A stretch of DNA of 34,909 nt from Plantago elongata. Lineage: Eukaryota; Streptophyta; Magnoliopsida; Lamiales; Plantaginaceae. Each line of letters starts with the position of its first letter. The first letter of the stretch is position 1. The stretch is taken from positions 1 through 34,909 of the forward strand of contig JAYMSP010001203.1 of assembly GCA_036897095.1 (NCBI GenBank), given 5' to 3'. The notes under the pieces were generated by a model. That model searched no databases, was not told the DNA's origin, and saw only the letters and a program-made list of their open reading frames with translations. Shown here piece by piece: positions 1 to 11,700 of this stretch. The position numbers and the translations under genes are program-made.

Positions 1-1401
1 AGCTAGTCTCGAGGCGAACTAGTCTAGTGCCGCACGGGTCGAGTCTTTCACACATTTTAGAGTTTTATCCCGTGACATAACCGCTAAAAATCTTACTCAT
101 CATTAAGATCTGGTGTTCCCTAATGACTCATGCATACATTGGGAGGCATTGATCTTTCACATTAACTCAAAGATCATTTTAAACCTGGTTCAAATAGTTT
201 AGTCTCTTCCTTATTTCATTTAAAAGCATTTAGCTGTCATTACCTCTGACAGGCGAAAAAGAACAAAGCAGATACCCAAGATGCACTTGAACATTTGACA
301 AAATTTGCAAACTGGGCAAAACACCTGAGCACTTAAAGATAACATGTCACTAGAATCACTGTGGAATACATCAAATACCATATAAAGTCTCAGATCCACA
401 GCTTCTAGCAGAACTTTCAAGAGGTGATAGTAAGATTTCATGCAAAATAGATGTTCGGAACTTGCTCCCAAGAAGTCTCCAACCATCAGTAAGACACTTA
501 CAAGCTGCACATCTGAAGCTTTACATTATGCACCATGTATCCTCAGATCAATTCCTTACGATAGTATATATCATTGCACCACCATTAGAGTTGAAATATC
601 TCAACCATCTGACTGTTATGCTGCACTGGTGGAATTTATTGCCTGATATATTGGATGAATATGAGTTAACTTTTTTTCCCTGTGTTCCATTCCCCTCCTG
701 CTATCTGAGTATCTGGTATTGGTGGCCAATTATTACTATAGATAATACATTTGATTTGTTCGGTGCTTCTTTGGCAATCCCCATGAGCCATGACCACATC
801 ACATCAGTGTTTTTGGTGAGCATAAAAGATTTAGTTGGTAAGCTTAAATAGTGATTACGTGTTCAAAGATGTGCAGTAAGGATTAGTATATGTGGTTTTT
901 GTGTATTCAGTTGTCTTATGTGTGCAAACAGTAAATTTTATGGCAATCCCCATGACCACAGCACATGCATTGAGATGTTTCTTATTGTGTGACCGTGTGT
1001 TCTTTCATACTAATGCCTCAATAGCAATGTAAATTTATGAAATTTCCATAAGTAGATACTCACTTGATATTTGATTTTTCTGAGTTGGCTATATTTATGA
1101 AAACTGAATTTGAGATTATACTGAATAGCAGTGATTTGATGCTTTATTTCTTTCTGCCAAGCATAATACATTAGGATTAATTGTTGTAATATTCTTCGAG
1201 TTGGAAATTGATTATGTAACAGGTTCTTCAATTCAATATATCACTGCCATTCTCAGTTGATTTTACAATATCTTGGTACATCAGATCTATGTAGACCAGA
1301 TCTATACCCATAGAAACTTAACAATTAAACATTATTTAATTTCTTGTGTTTAGGATATAGCTGAAACGATCGAGATCGAGTGTTTTCTGAACATTTGCAG
1401 G
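1..1401. other. Intergenic DNA, no gene recognised
   Basis: Several open frames of 60-130 codons occur on both strands here, but none shows a recognisable domain, a convincing exon border or conserved-looking composition. Most open at non-ATG codons. I see no RNA gene and no clear repeat. The first 60 bases are richer in GC than what follows and could be the edge of a repeat lying outside the window. Confidence 0.5.
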
Positions 1402-1406
1402 ATGAT

Positions 1407-1548
1407 ACGGGGCTGATTGGCCATGCATTTAAATGACCCCGTTTGGCTCGATGAACAGTGATTTGGCCTAAAATACACTTCAAATACCCCATTCCAAACA
1501 CAATTTCACCAAAATCCCCATTCAAATGCCATGCCAATCAGCCCCGTA
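1407..1548. mobile_element. 142-bp MITE with terminal inverted repeats
   Basis: The two ends are inverted copies of each other. The left end reads ACGGGGCTGATTGGC, and the right end is its complement, closing in GCCAATCAGCCCCGT. The similarity continues inward for about 30 bases with a few mismatches. The 5-bp word ATGAT flanks both sides (1402-1406 and 1549-1553) and may be the target duplication. There is no coding capacity. The superfamily cannot be assigned with confidence from a 5-bp duplication. Confidence 0.7.
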
Positions 1549-1553
1549 ATGAT

Positions 1554-1957
1554 CGCTCCCAAAACTATCGGCAATAATTCAATAAAACCAACAAATATTT
1601 CTCATATTTATACAACATAAAACTTATTTGTATATTGAATAAATACTCATCCGCTGGTTCCAGTTGTATCTTCGGCCTTCCTTTCTTTGTAAGATCATGT
1701 CAACATTCGGCAGACCATAACTCGATTCTCTATCCATTCTTTGGTGCGAAGACATGATCAACTCAATAATAATACCAAAAAATCAGTTCATTTGGTTTAA
1801 GGTGAAAAGAAAAACATAGAGAAATATATTGTTTCGCCATTCGGAATATCGCCAATCAAATACATATTCTCCACAAGATAAGAAAAATTATTTTCACTCA
1901 CATTTTCTAGCAAAAATTCATTTTCCCCTCTTCTTTTTATTTTCTTCTATTTTCCAG
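1554..1957. other. Short intergenic stretch, nothing recognised
   Basis: AT-rich DNA between the small MITE and the broken end of the copia element. No gene, RNA or repeat structure is visible. The minus-strand sequence next to 1958 becomes A-rich and no longer reads as polyprotein, which marks the truncation point of the element. Confidence 0.45.
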
Positions 1958-3788
1958 GAGAAGATGCGGCTGGACCAGAACTGGTCGGACCGGCATGATG
2001 CGTATGAGGGAGATAATGGGGTAAGATTCCTTGTTGAAAAGATTCAGACGAAGGAGGTGAGGAGTTAAGAGTTGTGGAAAAGGAAAAATAATCTTCATCG
2101 AATAAAACATGTCAGGTGATAATTACTTTTTTACTTGACAGGTCGTAACATTTATATCCTCTATGGTTGCTAGGATAACCCAAGAAAACACAAGGTGTGG
2201 AACGAGCTTGGATCTTGTTAATGGTAGAGGATGGAAATAGAGGGTAGCATAGGCAATAGAAAACCCGAAGATGTGAGTAAGAGGGGGTTTGCGAAAAAGA
2301 ATTTGAGTGGGGGAAGAAAAAGCCAAAGTTTTGGTGGGTAGAATATTTAGAAGATAAGTGGCCATATTAAGGGCATGATACCAAAACGATGGTAGAATGC
2401 ATGCATGTACACGTAAAGTACGCATGATGTTATTAATCGACTTGATCTTATGTTCGGCTTTCCCGTTTTGAGGTGAGGTGTAGGGAAAAAAAAACGAAAG
2501 AGAAAGCCATTATATTGCAAAAAGTTCAAAATTGCCCATTATCAAATTCACGACCGTTATCACATTGAATTGTTTTAATATTCCTTTCAATTTGAGTATG
2601 AATGAGGGTTTGAAAGTATAGAAAAACAAAGTAGACTTGAGATTTATGTGCAATGGGGAATGCCCATAAGAAATTGCTATAATCATCTAGAAAAAAGACG
2701 TAATAGCGATGACCAATAGAACTTAAAACAGGAGATGTCCATAAATCACTATGAATAATGTCAAACGTCATAGACGTAGAAGACAAAGAATCTGAGAAAG
2801 GTAATTTTATATGTTTTCCTAGAGGACAAGAATGACAAAAGGAAGAACGAACTATGTTGCAAGAAATTAAAATAGTATTCCTAAGAGTAGTAAGTATAGT
2901 TGTCCCGAATATCCTAGGCGTGAGTGCTAGAGATTCGGTGAAGCGGTGAGGAGGGCGGATGCATGGTGGCGATGAGCTATGAGTGGCAAGAGGGTAGAGA
3001 TCCCCAGTACTATTGCATCTCACTAGACGTTTCCAGGTTTGTAGATCCTTAACAGAAAAATCAAGGGGATCAAATTCAACACAGACATTGTTATCATGAG
3101 TAAACTTACGAACAAAAGCAAGGTTTTTGATGATATTTGGAGCATGCAAGATGTGGCGAAGATGCAAAAGAGGGTAAGGTGGGGGGAGGTAAGTGTAATC
3201 ATAGCTTCGAATTGAATAGTACTACCATTACCAACAATAATACCAAATTTTTTTGCTCAAAGTAGAATAAGACGTGAGAGTACCTGGATTGGTGGTCATG
3301 TGAGAGGTAGCACCGACATCCATGTACCATTGCTCATCTGGTTGTTGAAGAGAGAGAGAGAGAGAGAGAGTTTGCATTGCACCATCGATGTTAATAGATG
3401 TGTAACCGGGAAAAGGAGCTTGCATCGGATAAGCTTGAGGTGAGCGGGGGCCAAGAAGACCTTGACCAGGTCTCGAATTTTGACTGAGAGAGGGCTGCCA
3501 CGCGGTGGTGGGGTAAGAGCAAGGGGGTACGACCCAAGGAGGGCATGCCCATGGCCGCCAAGCAAGGAATTGCCAAGTTTGTTGTTGTTGGTTGCCAGTT
3601 TGCCCTTTTCCGCGGTTGTTGTTGGAGTTGTTATTATTTCCTTTGCCATTATTCTTCTTCTTGTTCCGATTGTTGTTGGAATTTCGGTTAGCGGTAGGAT
3701 TCTCTTGACGAGGGGTAGAGGAGTCAGTCAAGAGAAAAAACTGAGGAAGAACCGGATTCACGAGCTCGTGCCCTAGAGGTGCTGTCAT
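1958..3788 (-). pseudogene. Copia protease-integrase remnant
   Basis: From 3788 down, the translation gives an Asn/Lys-rich linker followed by a protease active-site-like motif (YMDVGATSHMT; the usual form is D-T/S-G-A). Positions 3167-2526 encode the integrase N-terminal region, with CHSCPLGK and the catalytic-core landmarks IHSDLW and QCDNGREF holding the first two acidic residues. The segment that should carry the QNGxxER signature (about 2,430-2,500) is frame-shifted and degraded. Positions 2425-2123 encode the integrase C-terminal part (ATYLLNILPTK). The frame continues with a stop (DLSSKKVIIT-stop-HVLFDED) into a Ser/Pro-rich linker ending near 1958. No RT motif is present. A CT/GA microsatellite lies inside the frame and reads as a Leu-Ser run. 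Confidence 0.8.
3349..3370. repeat. (GA)n microsatellite
   Basis: About ten GA units lie inside the copia polyprotein remnant. On the coding (minus) strand they read CTCTCT and give a Leu-Ser run just before the protease motif, so the repeat kept the local frame. Confidence 0.9.
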
Positions 3789-3798
3789 GTAGCTTCAA

Positions 3799-4404
3799 TC
3801 AAGAACAAAGTTCAGAGAAGGAGGGTAAGGTCTTCTTCTGTTGAATATGGGCGACAAAATTGGAATAGGTCTCTGGTAAACCTGCAGGGGTGCGAAGGAC
3901 AAGGCGCTGGTCGGAGACATAAGATCCAACATTGGCAAGCTGATCAACAAGCGATTTAAGGCGATTGCAATAAGCAACCACGGAGGAGAAGTCCGCCATC
4001 TTCATGTTGGTGAAGTCGGTTTCAAGGAAAGTGGCTCGATAATTCTGATTATCTTGGAAAATACCATGAATACGTTTCTAAGCGTGTTCAACAGTGTCGC
4101 CGACCACAAGAATTGATGAGAGAATGTCAATAGAGACAATGACATAAATCCATCGAAGGATGACGGCATCGAGACGTTTTCATAGAGTAATATCGGCTTT
4201 CTTAGACTTGAGGTAGGCTTCAAGTTCAGTTTCATCCGTATGTGGGATGATATTATGGTCAATAACGGAGTGAACCATGGCTTGAACTTTGAAGAAGGTT
4301 GCCCATTCGTGATATCGACCAGTTTCCACGTCGAGAGTGATAGGAATCAAGGCCTTGAAATTGGAAACGGAGAAAGCGGAATGGAAGGTGGGTTTGTCCG
4401 ACAT
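3799..4404 (-). pseudogene. Copia gag remnant (UBN2-type)
   Basis: The ATG at 4404 opens MSDKPTFHSAFSVSN, typical of the start of copia gag. ITLDVETGRYHEWATFFKVQ follows in the same frame. A stop then interrupts the frame at about 4180, and the family-like sequence resumes as KRLDAVILRWIY, IFQDNQNYRATFLETDF and AYCNRLKSLVDQLANVGSYV in other frames down to 3799. A CCHC zinc knuckle is not visible; some copia lineages carry an Asn/Gly/Gln-rich linker instead, as here. At least two frame breaks make it non-functional. Confidence 0.8.
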
Positions 4405-4651
4405 AGTGAGATATCGAACGGAGAAGAGGAGCATCAGAAGTTTGGTTCACGGAGGGTTGCGACACGCTGTTTTGAGACATCAGAGGTGGCGCAAGGAAGA
4501 CGGGTCGATCTGCGTGAGGCAGTAGCGACCGGAATTATGGAGATCGGGCTGCTTGGGGCAAAACGATAGCTGTATCGATGATCAGAGAAAGAAGCTGTGA
4601 CCGACAATTGGAGTTTGAAGTGAGGTCAGGTGGAGGAGATTTATCGGAACT

Positions 4652-4664
4652 TAACTTGATACCA
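4652..4664 (-). other. Primer binding site (initiator tRNA-Met type)
   Basis: The minus strand reads TGGTATCAAGTTA directly after the LTR. The first eight bases match the TGGTATCA start of the plant initiator-Met tRNA primer site used by most copia elements. The following bases diverge from the usual GAGC. Confidence 0.7.
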
Positions 4665-4819
4665 TATAAAAAGATAAACTAATAACCCGTGATTATATTC
4701 ATTATGAGATGGCATCTTTATACAATACAAATAGGAAGAATCCTAGCTATACTAGATATCTAACCTTGCTATACTAGAACTATATTAGATATATACAAAT
4801 CTAATTATCTAGTCTATCA
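4665..4819 (-). repeat. Copia LTR (about 155 bp)
   Basis: On the minus strand the segment begins TGATAGACTAG and ends just before the primer binding site. The inner end reads TATA rather than the usual CA, so the border may be off by a few bases or mutated. No second copy exists in the window because the element is truncated at its other end. Confidence 0.6.
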
Positions 4820-5737
4820 GTTCTCCCCGCATCTTCCTAAATTGAAATGCATTTGTGATTTGTGAAGAATGTTCCCCTTAACTTAGTTCTCATACTCTTC
4901 CCGAACCACTAAACATCATTATCTTTGACATCTCACAATTTAAAGGGAAGTTCACAAAAATTAACTTGTCTAAGACATAGAAAAATGTAACGTAATGTGG
5001 AACTAATATTCTGTTTTTTTCAATTTAAAACTCATTTAATACAGTTCAGTTCAATTTTTTTTAGTTATAGTTTTTAATATACTTAAGTTAAATTTAATAA
5101 TTTGGAGGTGAAGAGAATAAATTTTAATTTACGTTGTAGGGAAATTTCAGTAGTTTAGTATACTGAGAATTTTCAATTGCTAAAAGTACCCTACAATGCA
5201 TCACGCGAGTGACATACAATTAAATTTAAATTGGAGTCTTCTTAAATTGTCAATTCAAAGGCTTTGTTATGATGCATTAGGCACGTAAATATGATCATGT
5301 ATCGAAAGTCGAGACAAATGGTACAAAATTCGAAATGGGTAGCTCTACTAAATAAATAAAAATTAAAATGGAAGGCGTTCCCAACAAGTTTCATTTATTT
5401 AACCGATGGTAAAAATAATGCAAAATAAAAAAGGTGAGAGGAAGTTGAAAATGAAAATAAAGTAGTAGAAATAGCAAGAAACCCTTCGTTTTCCTTGTTC
5501 ACTTTACATTGATTTGATCCGTTGATGATGATGATGATGTACTGAGAGAGAACTTTTCCTTCGCCTCAAAGAAAGCTAGCTAGCTCAAAGTAATTCTTTC
5601 TTCAATTTCATTCATGCATGCACTTTACACTAGTTAGTAGTATTTAAGTTCATTGTGTTGATGATCAGATGATGATTCTATCTATGTTTTGTCATTTGGT
5701 TGAGAATTTTGCAGGTGAATTTCTGAATCCTAAAAAA
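4820..5737 (+). promoter_or_regulatory. Upstream region and 5' leader of the helicase gene
   Basis: AT-rich DNA without coding signal. Just before the start codon a probable leader intron is visible: an acceptor TTTTGCAG ends at 5714, and a donor GTAATT at 5590 would make a 125-bp intron in the 5' untranslated region. The leader exon would include the GATGATGATGATG run near 5524-5540. I could not pick a convincing TATA box. Confidence 0.45.
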
Positions 5738-8700
5738 ATGGAACTTGTTTCTTCTACTTCCAAGAAGCGAAAACCATGGCCTAGAGATCAGTTTACTGAT
5801 ATCTTGCTATCAATGTCTCTCCAAGAAATCTCTGACGAGAATCTCTATAAATATCAGGTACTTCTTTTTTTAATACTATCTTCTTCCTCTTCATTTATTT
5901 GGATTAGTGCTTGCTTCCTTGCTTTTTTTAGTACTCGACCCTCTAATCTAGTCCCATTTCTTTTCGGCACCAAGGTAATAATTTATTGCTTGTTGTTGAT
6001 GGAAGTAATAAATAATGGAAAATGTATGAAAAATATGGGGATTTGTTTTTTTGCTATTTTTGGAATATGATATCAGATTGGTATATACTAACTCCACTAT
6101 GTAGGCACCTAACTCATTCATGTGCTATTACAAATACACTCCTCAACTATAGGTTATTACTATAGACCTCTATCCTTGCTAAATTATATCCTCAAGCTTA
6201 CATAATTGCTGGATTCTGTTATAATTTGGTTTCGTAACACTACTTAGTAGACATCTGCCTGGAATTGAAGTACATCTCACTTCAGACAATGTTGTTTCTT
6301 AATGTGTAGTAGAATGATGTCATTAGTAGGATTTGTTTACTTAAAGGAGGTGGTTCTGCAAAATGTAGGTGATTTCTTATGTTCTACTGTTAATGTGAAG
6401 GTGTTTGCGTAACTGCGTAAGTAACTACTAAGTTTGGGCGCGTATTAATTCTGAGATATTTTAGGAAAAACTGATGGATTTTTTTGCAACATACAAAAGG
6501 CCACTCTACTTTACTTGATCTTTGCTCAGTCTAACTGGATCTTGTTACTCCATCCTACTTTATATAACCATCCCCACTCTAGCGTGAATTAGTTAGAAAT
6601 GCAGTAGCCAGAGCGGGTACTCTGTCCTACTTTATGCCCGTTCGTATCCCACGACTGTAAATAGTGAGTCATAATGTGATGGAAGATGATGTTTGTCCTG
6701 GTTTCATGTAAATTTGAGTTTTATCACACTGGACACTTGTTGACCTGTTTAACTTTTATTTTTGTATATGCTATTCAGGTTGAGAAGATACCTGAACTTT
6801 TTGAATCGGTGGATCAGTATTTTCGCTCGTTTGTCTTCCTGATACTAGAAGAAACTCGTGCACGGCTTTCATCTACCATGGAGACTATCTACAGTGCACC
6901 ATTTGCTGAAATCGAATCTGTCCGAGTTAAAATATGATGAATTGTTGTACGGTGTTAAAATTGATCAATGGAGGAATAGAGTTAGTGATCGTGGTAAGGA
7001 ACCTTACAGAATCCTGCCTGGTGATTTTGTTATGATCTCAAACGTGAAACCTGAGACTGCTTTAGACCTGCAACGTTTTGGCTTTGAATGTACATTTGCT
7101 GTGGTGAGGACTATTAGTGAGGATTTGGATTGTGACAACATTACCACCACCAATTTCAAAATCAAAGCTGCAAAGAACATTGATGTCGGAGATCGGGGAC
7201 GAAAGTCTTGGTATGTGGTTTTCTTGACCAATATAACCACTAATAAGAGAATATGGAACGCTCTGAATATGCGTGGAAATCTGAAGATCATTGAAACTAT
7301 CTTCTCCAAAACTGTCATGGTAAGTTAACTGCACTTGGTAACCACAAAAGTATGGTAGCATGAGTTTTTTTTTGTATGGATGGGATATTTGTGCGATACG
7401 GCCGATACCATACATCTGAAAGTTTGCTCATCCTTTTCTTTTCTTCTTCTTGTTGTTGTTCATCTTCTGCCTCTGCCCAATGTATTCACCAGCATATATA
7501 GGATACACCATAATCAATATTTCAATTTATGTTTTGCCACCTTAAATCAAAGCTGGATGCTTCATCACGCGTCTCTGTCATGCCCCTCAACTCTTGTCAT
7601 GCATTTTGTGCCTAAATGCCAGCTTTGTTTTATTATACTATGTAGTATGTACTAATTAAAAAACAAAGACAAAAGCAAAGTTCAGTCCTATGCATTAACT
7701 TCCTTATCTTTTACAATGTCATATAAAATAGGACGAGGAGGCCTGCGAAGTTCGCCCTCAGAAACTGAATTTACAGATGGGAGACGAAGTTATATCAACT
7801 CTATTGTCAAGTTTAAATGACTCGCAAAATCAAGCTATTTTGACTTCTCTATGCCGACTTGAATGCCACCACAAGCCATCTGTGCAACTTATATGGGGGC
7901 CGCCTGGCACTGGAAAAACAAGAACTTTAAGTGTATTGCTGTATATACTCTTAAAGATGAACGTAAGAACCCTTATTTGTGCACCAACGAATGTGGCAAT
8001 TACTGAACTTGCCTCCCGAGTTGTGAAACTCGTTAAAGATTCATTTAGTGCTGATCGTGAGAATGATCCTCTACCTTGTCCTCTAGGTGACATTCTCATA
8101 TTTGGGAATAAGGATAATCTGAATGTTGGCTCAGACCTTGAAGAAATTTTATTAGATTGCCGTGTCGAAGGACTTGTTAATTGCTTAGGGAGGTTCATTG
8201 GTTGGAGGCAATGTACATCACCGATGATTGAGTTCCTGGAGTGTTGTGCTATTCAGTTTCACACCTCCTTGGATCAAGAAATCAGTACGAAAGTAAGTAC
8301 TCAAGACGAAAGTCACGAAACCATGAACTTCAAGTCAAAATCGTTTTTGGAATATGCCAGAGAACGAGTTGAGCATACCATCTTTCCTTTCAGAAGGTCT
8401 GTGGAAACATTCTTGACTCATGTACCTAGAAGATCAATTGTTGACTCTATCTTTCAAAGCATGCAGAAAATTTTAGCTCTGCTTAACACATTTGAAAGGA
8501 TTTTGTTTGATGAAAACATGAATTCCGAAGAACTGGAGAAAGCATTTTCCTGTGAACCAACTGTTTGTGGTTCCGAGTCATTTTGTGAGTCTGCAGTCTT
8601 GATGCGTATTATAAACGAGATTTTGTCTGTTCTGAAATCTCTTCAATCTGCTCCATCAGCAGACTTACCCAATGTCACTAGTAGAGCTACTTCCATGGAA

Positions 8701-11700
8701 TTTTGTTTCCAGAAGGCTTCCCTCATATTTTGCACTACTTCATCATCATTCAAGTTACACTCAATGGACATGGAACCACTTGATTTGTTAGTTATTGATG
8801 AAGCTGCTCAAGTGAAGGAATGTGAATCCATCATAGCCCTTCAGATCCCAGATGTGAAGCATGCAATCTTGGTTGGTGATGAGTGGCAATTGCCAGCAAC
8901 TGTTAGCAGCAAGGTAAATGAGATTTTGTTATGTAATTCAACTTATAGGACAATAATTATTCTTTTTGTTTTGTTTTTGACATATTTTGACTGGATTCAT
9001 GTGTAAATAGGTGTGTGAAGAGGCTGGGTTTGGAAGAAGTTTGTTTGAAAGGTTGAGCTCCCTTGGTCACTCGAAGCATCTTCTTGATATGCAATACAGA
9101 ATGCATCCTGATATAAGTCAGTTTCCGAGTGCAAACTTTTACCACAACCGAATCCTCGATGCACCTAGTGTTGAACATCCAAGCTATCAGAAATGCTATC
9201 TTCAAGGAAAGATGTTTGGTCCCTATTCATTCATAAATATTGCTGATGGGGTAGAAGAACTGGATGATGTTGGACGCAGCAGAAGAAACATGGTTGAAGT
9301 AGCAGTTATCGTGAAGCTTATTCATAAACTCTTCAAAGGTATGCTAGTTTTGATTTGCTCACTAACGACTGCTATCTAGTTTCAATTCTGTTTTTGTAGC
9401 AAAACTACACTGAATCTGATTGTTGTGTACCATAAGTACAATATCCTTGCCATGTTTGGTTTGAAAAAAAAAAGAAAGTAAATTGCATTGAGTCAGTGGA
9501 TTTTGAAAATTTGAAAGGGAGATTTAACATCTTTTACATACTTTACATTTTTCTCAATACATAGCAGTAAATGTTCTAGGTATTGAAATTTTTGAATGTA
9601 TTATGGAAGTGCACTTTACTACATGTCTAGCGTTTTTGCCATGTTTACTTAATTCCTTGTTAATTCTTCTTTTTCCTATTTTGTCATCTGCGTGTATTGC
9701 AAAAAGGATGGAATGGATCGAAAGAGAAGCTTACCATCGGCGTGATATCACCCTATGCTGCCCAGGTTACGGCAATCCAAGATAAACTGAAGCACATGTT
9801 CGAGAATCTTGAAAGATTAGTAATCAAAGTGAAGTCTGTTGATGGATTTCAGGGCGGGGAGGAAGATGTTATAATTATATCAACTGTAAGAGCCAATAAA
9901 GGTGGATCCATTGGTTTTCTTTGTAGTCCTCAGAGAACTAACGTTGCTTTGACAAGAGCTCGGTATGCAATCGCATTGAGATTATTTTATATGTGATGTA
10001 TGGTGGGATAGTTTATGCTAATTTTGTGTTTGTACGAAAATAATGAATATCATGGACTTTCTTTGTAGCCACTGTTTATGGATCGTGGGAAATGCAAGGA
10101 CTTTAAGTAAAAGTGATTCTGTTTGGGAAGCATTGATACAGGATGCCAAATATCGTCGATGTTTCTTTACTGCAGATGAAGATTGTGATATCGCAAAAAC
10201 AGTTGTGGATGTTAAGAGAAAGCTCGATCAACTTGAAGATTTGTTGAATGCGGATAGTATACTGTTCAAAAATGCAAGATGGAAGGTACTGTTTATTCTT
10301 AATATTTTTTATTTCAAAATGTTAATAGGCTCATCTAACAAGCATGTCCCATGCTAATACCATGATTCTCTCCATATAATACATTACTGGGGCAGATTCT
10401 AATTTACATCTTGTTCACTATCAGGTTCTGTTTAGTGACAATTTCCGAAGATCATTCAGTGTACTGAAACCCTCCCACCTCAAGAAGCTGGTCATGAAAT
10501 TATTGCTTAAGCTTGCAAGTGGATGGCGACCTCGGAAAATAAATGTGGAGCTGTCTTGTGAGAGCTCTTCACACATTGTCAAACACTTTAAGGTTGAGAA
10601 TTACTATGTCATCTGCTCTGTTGATGTAATTAAGGAGGACTCGGTTTATAAGCAAATTTTGAAAGTCTGGGATGTGGTACCTGTCACGGGGATCCCCATA
10701 TTGTTGAGGCGTCTTGATGTGATATTTTCCATGTACACTGATGACTTTGCAAAGTTTTGCAAGGAGACCACTTTCGAGGGGTATGTGATCTCATTGGTTT
10801 AATTTATGCAGCATTAGATGTTCTTAATTGTGTTTACTGTTTAGCATTGCACTAATTTCTTGTGAAAGTTGACAACAGTATGCTTTTTTATTATTTAGTA
10901 AACCACTTCTCTTCCAGTTGTATTTTGGGAATGGAATTAATATGTTTTGGTTTGCTCTAACTAGAAATTTGGAGGTGCCAAAAAGTTGGTCGAATATTCC
11001 TGATATAATCCGGTTTAAGACTCCAGAGACCAATAACGATGCAAGTTCTTCAGCTGTCGACTGCAGAGGCTTTGTGGAAAATTCCAGAGTGAGTGAGAGC
11101 TTGCTCTTAATGAAATTTTACTCACTGTCGACTCCTACTGTAAAGCATTTGCTGTCTGATGATGAAGGCCGTAAATTGGATCTGCCATTTGAACTTACTG
11201 ATCAGGAGCGTGAGACAATAGTTTTTCCCAGAACCAGCTTTATATTAGGCAGATCTGGCACAGGGAAGACAACTGTTTTGACGATGAAGTTATACCGCAC
11301 TTTACAGCAGTACTGCTTTGCCTCGGGGGATAATGTTGCATCTGACAAGAGCTTGCATGTTAGCAAGGGTCTTGATGGCAGTGTTGGTGATGAATCTAAA
11401 GAGGCTAATTTGCGGCAGCTTTTTGTCACCGTGAGTCCGAAACTATGTTATGCTGTCAAACAACACGTAACACAGTTGAAAAGGTGAGTTTAGTACAGTA
11501 AATGTTCCAGCACATTATGCGTACATTCCACGCCTTAATAGCCATATCCAGTGTTCTTGCTAATTTGTTCTAAAAGATCATAACAAAAAATAAAATAAAT
11601 CATTATGTAATATGTCTCCATTTCACATTAGCTGCCAACTGATCTCATCTGTTTCACAAAGGTAAGTCTCTTCACTCACTTATCGCCTATGTTACTTGCA

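Larger units (their letters stand above)
1958..4819 (-). mobile_element. Truncated Ty1-copia retrotransposon
   Basis: Reading the minus strand, the order is LTR (about 4819-4665), primer binding site, gag, protease, integrase, and the linker that normally precedes reverse transcriptase. The element then ends near 1958. Reverse transcriptase, RNase H, polypurine tract and the 3' LTR are not present. The frame changes several times and contains stops, so this is a dead copy. The order gag-protease-integrase before RT is diagnostic of copia rather than gypsy elements. A purine-rich stretch (GGGGAGAAC on the minus strand, 4820-4828) abuts the outer end of the LTR. This is unusual, because such tracts normally precede a 3' LTR. 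Confidence 0.85.

Noticed and set aside
220-510. 96-codon minus-strand open frame rich in Cys, Phe and Leu
   Set aside because: No recognisable domain or exon border. The composition looks like translated AT-rich non-coding DNA.
1829-2068. Plus-strand open frame with an exon-like piece (acceptor TTTTCCAG, donor GGGGTAAGA)
   Set aside because: The opposite strand at 1958-2110 reads as the copia integrase-RT linker (DLSSKKVIIT, HVLFDED, then a Ser/Pro-rich stretch), so the plus-strand frame is its shadow.
3462-3776. Plus-strand hydrophobic open frame inside the copia element
   Set aside because: Antisense to the Asn/Lys-rich gag-protease linker. The hydrophobic run is the complement of the AAC/AAT codon run.
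6918-6940. Explaining the exon 2 frame change by a very short intron
   Set aside because: The gap is at most a few bases and no GT-AG pair of plausible length exists.
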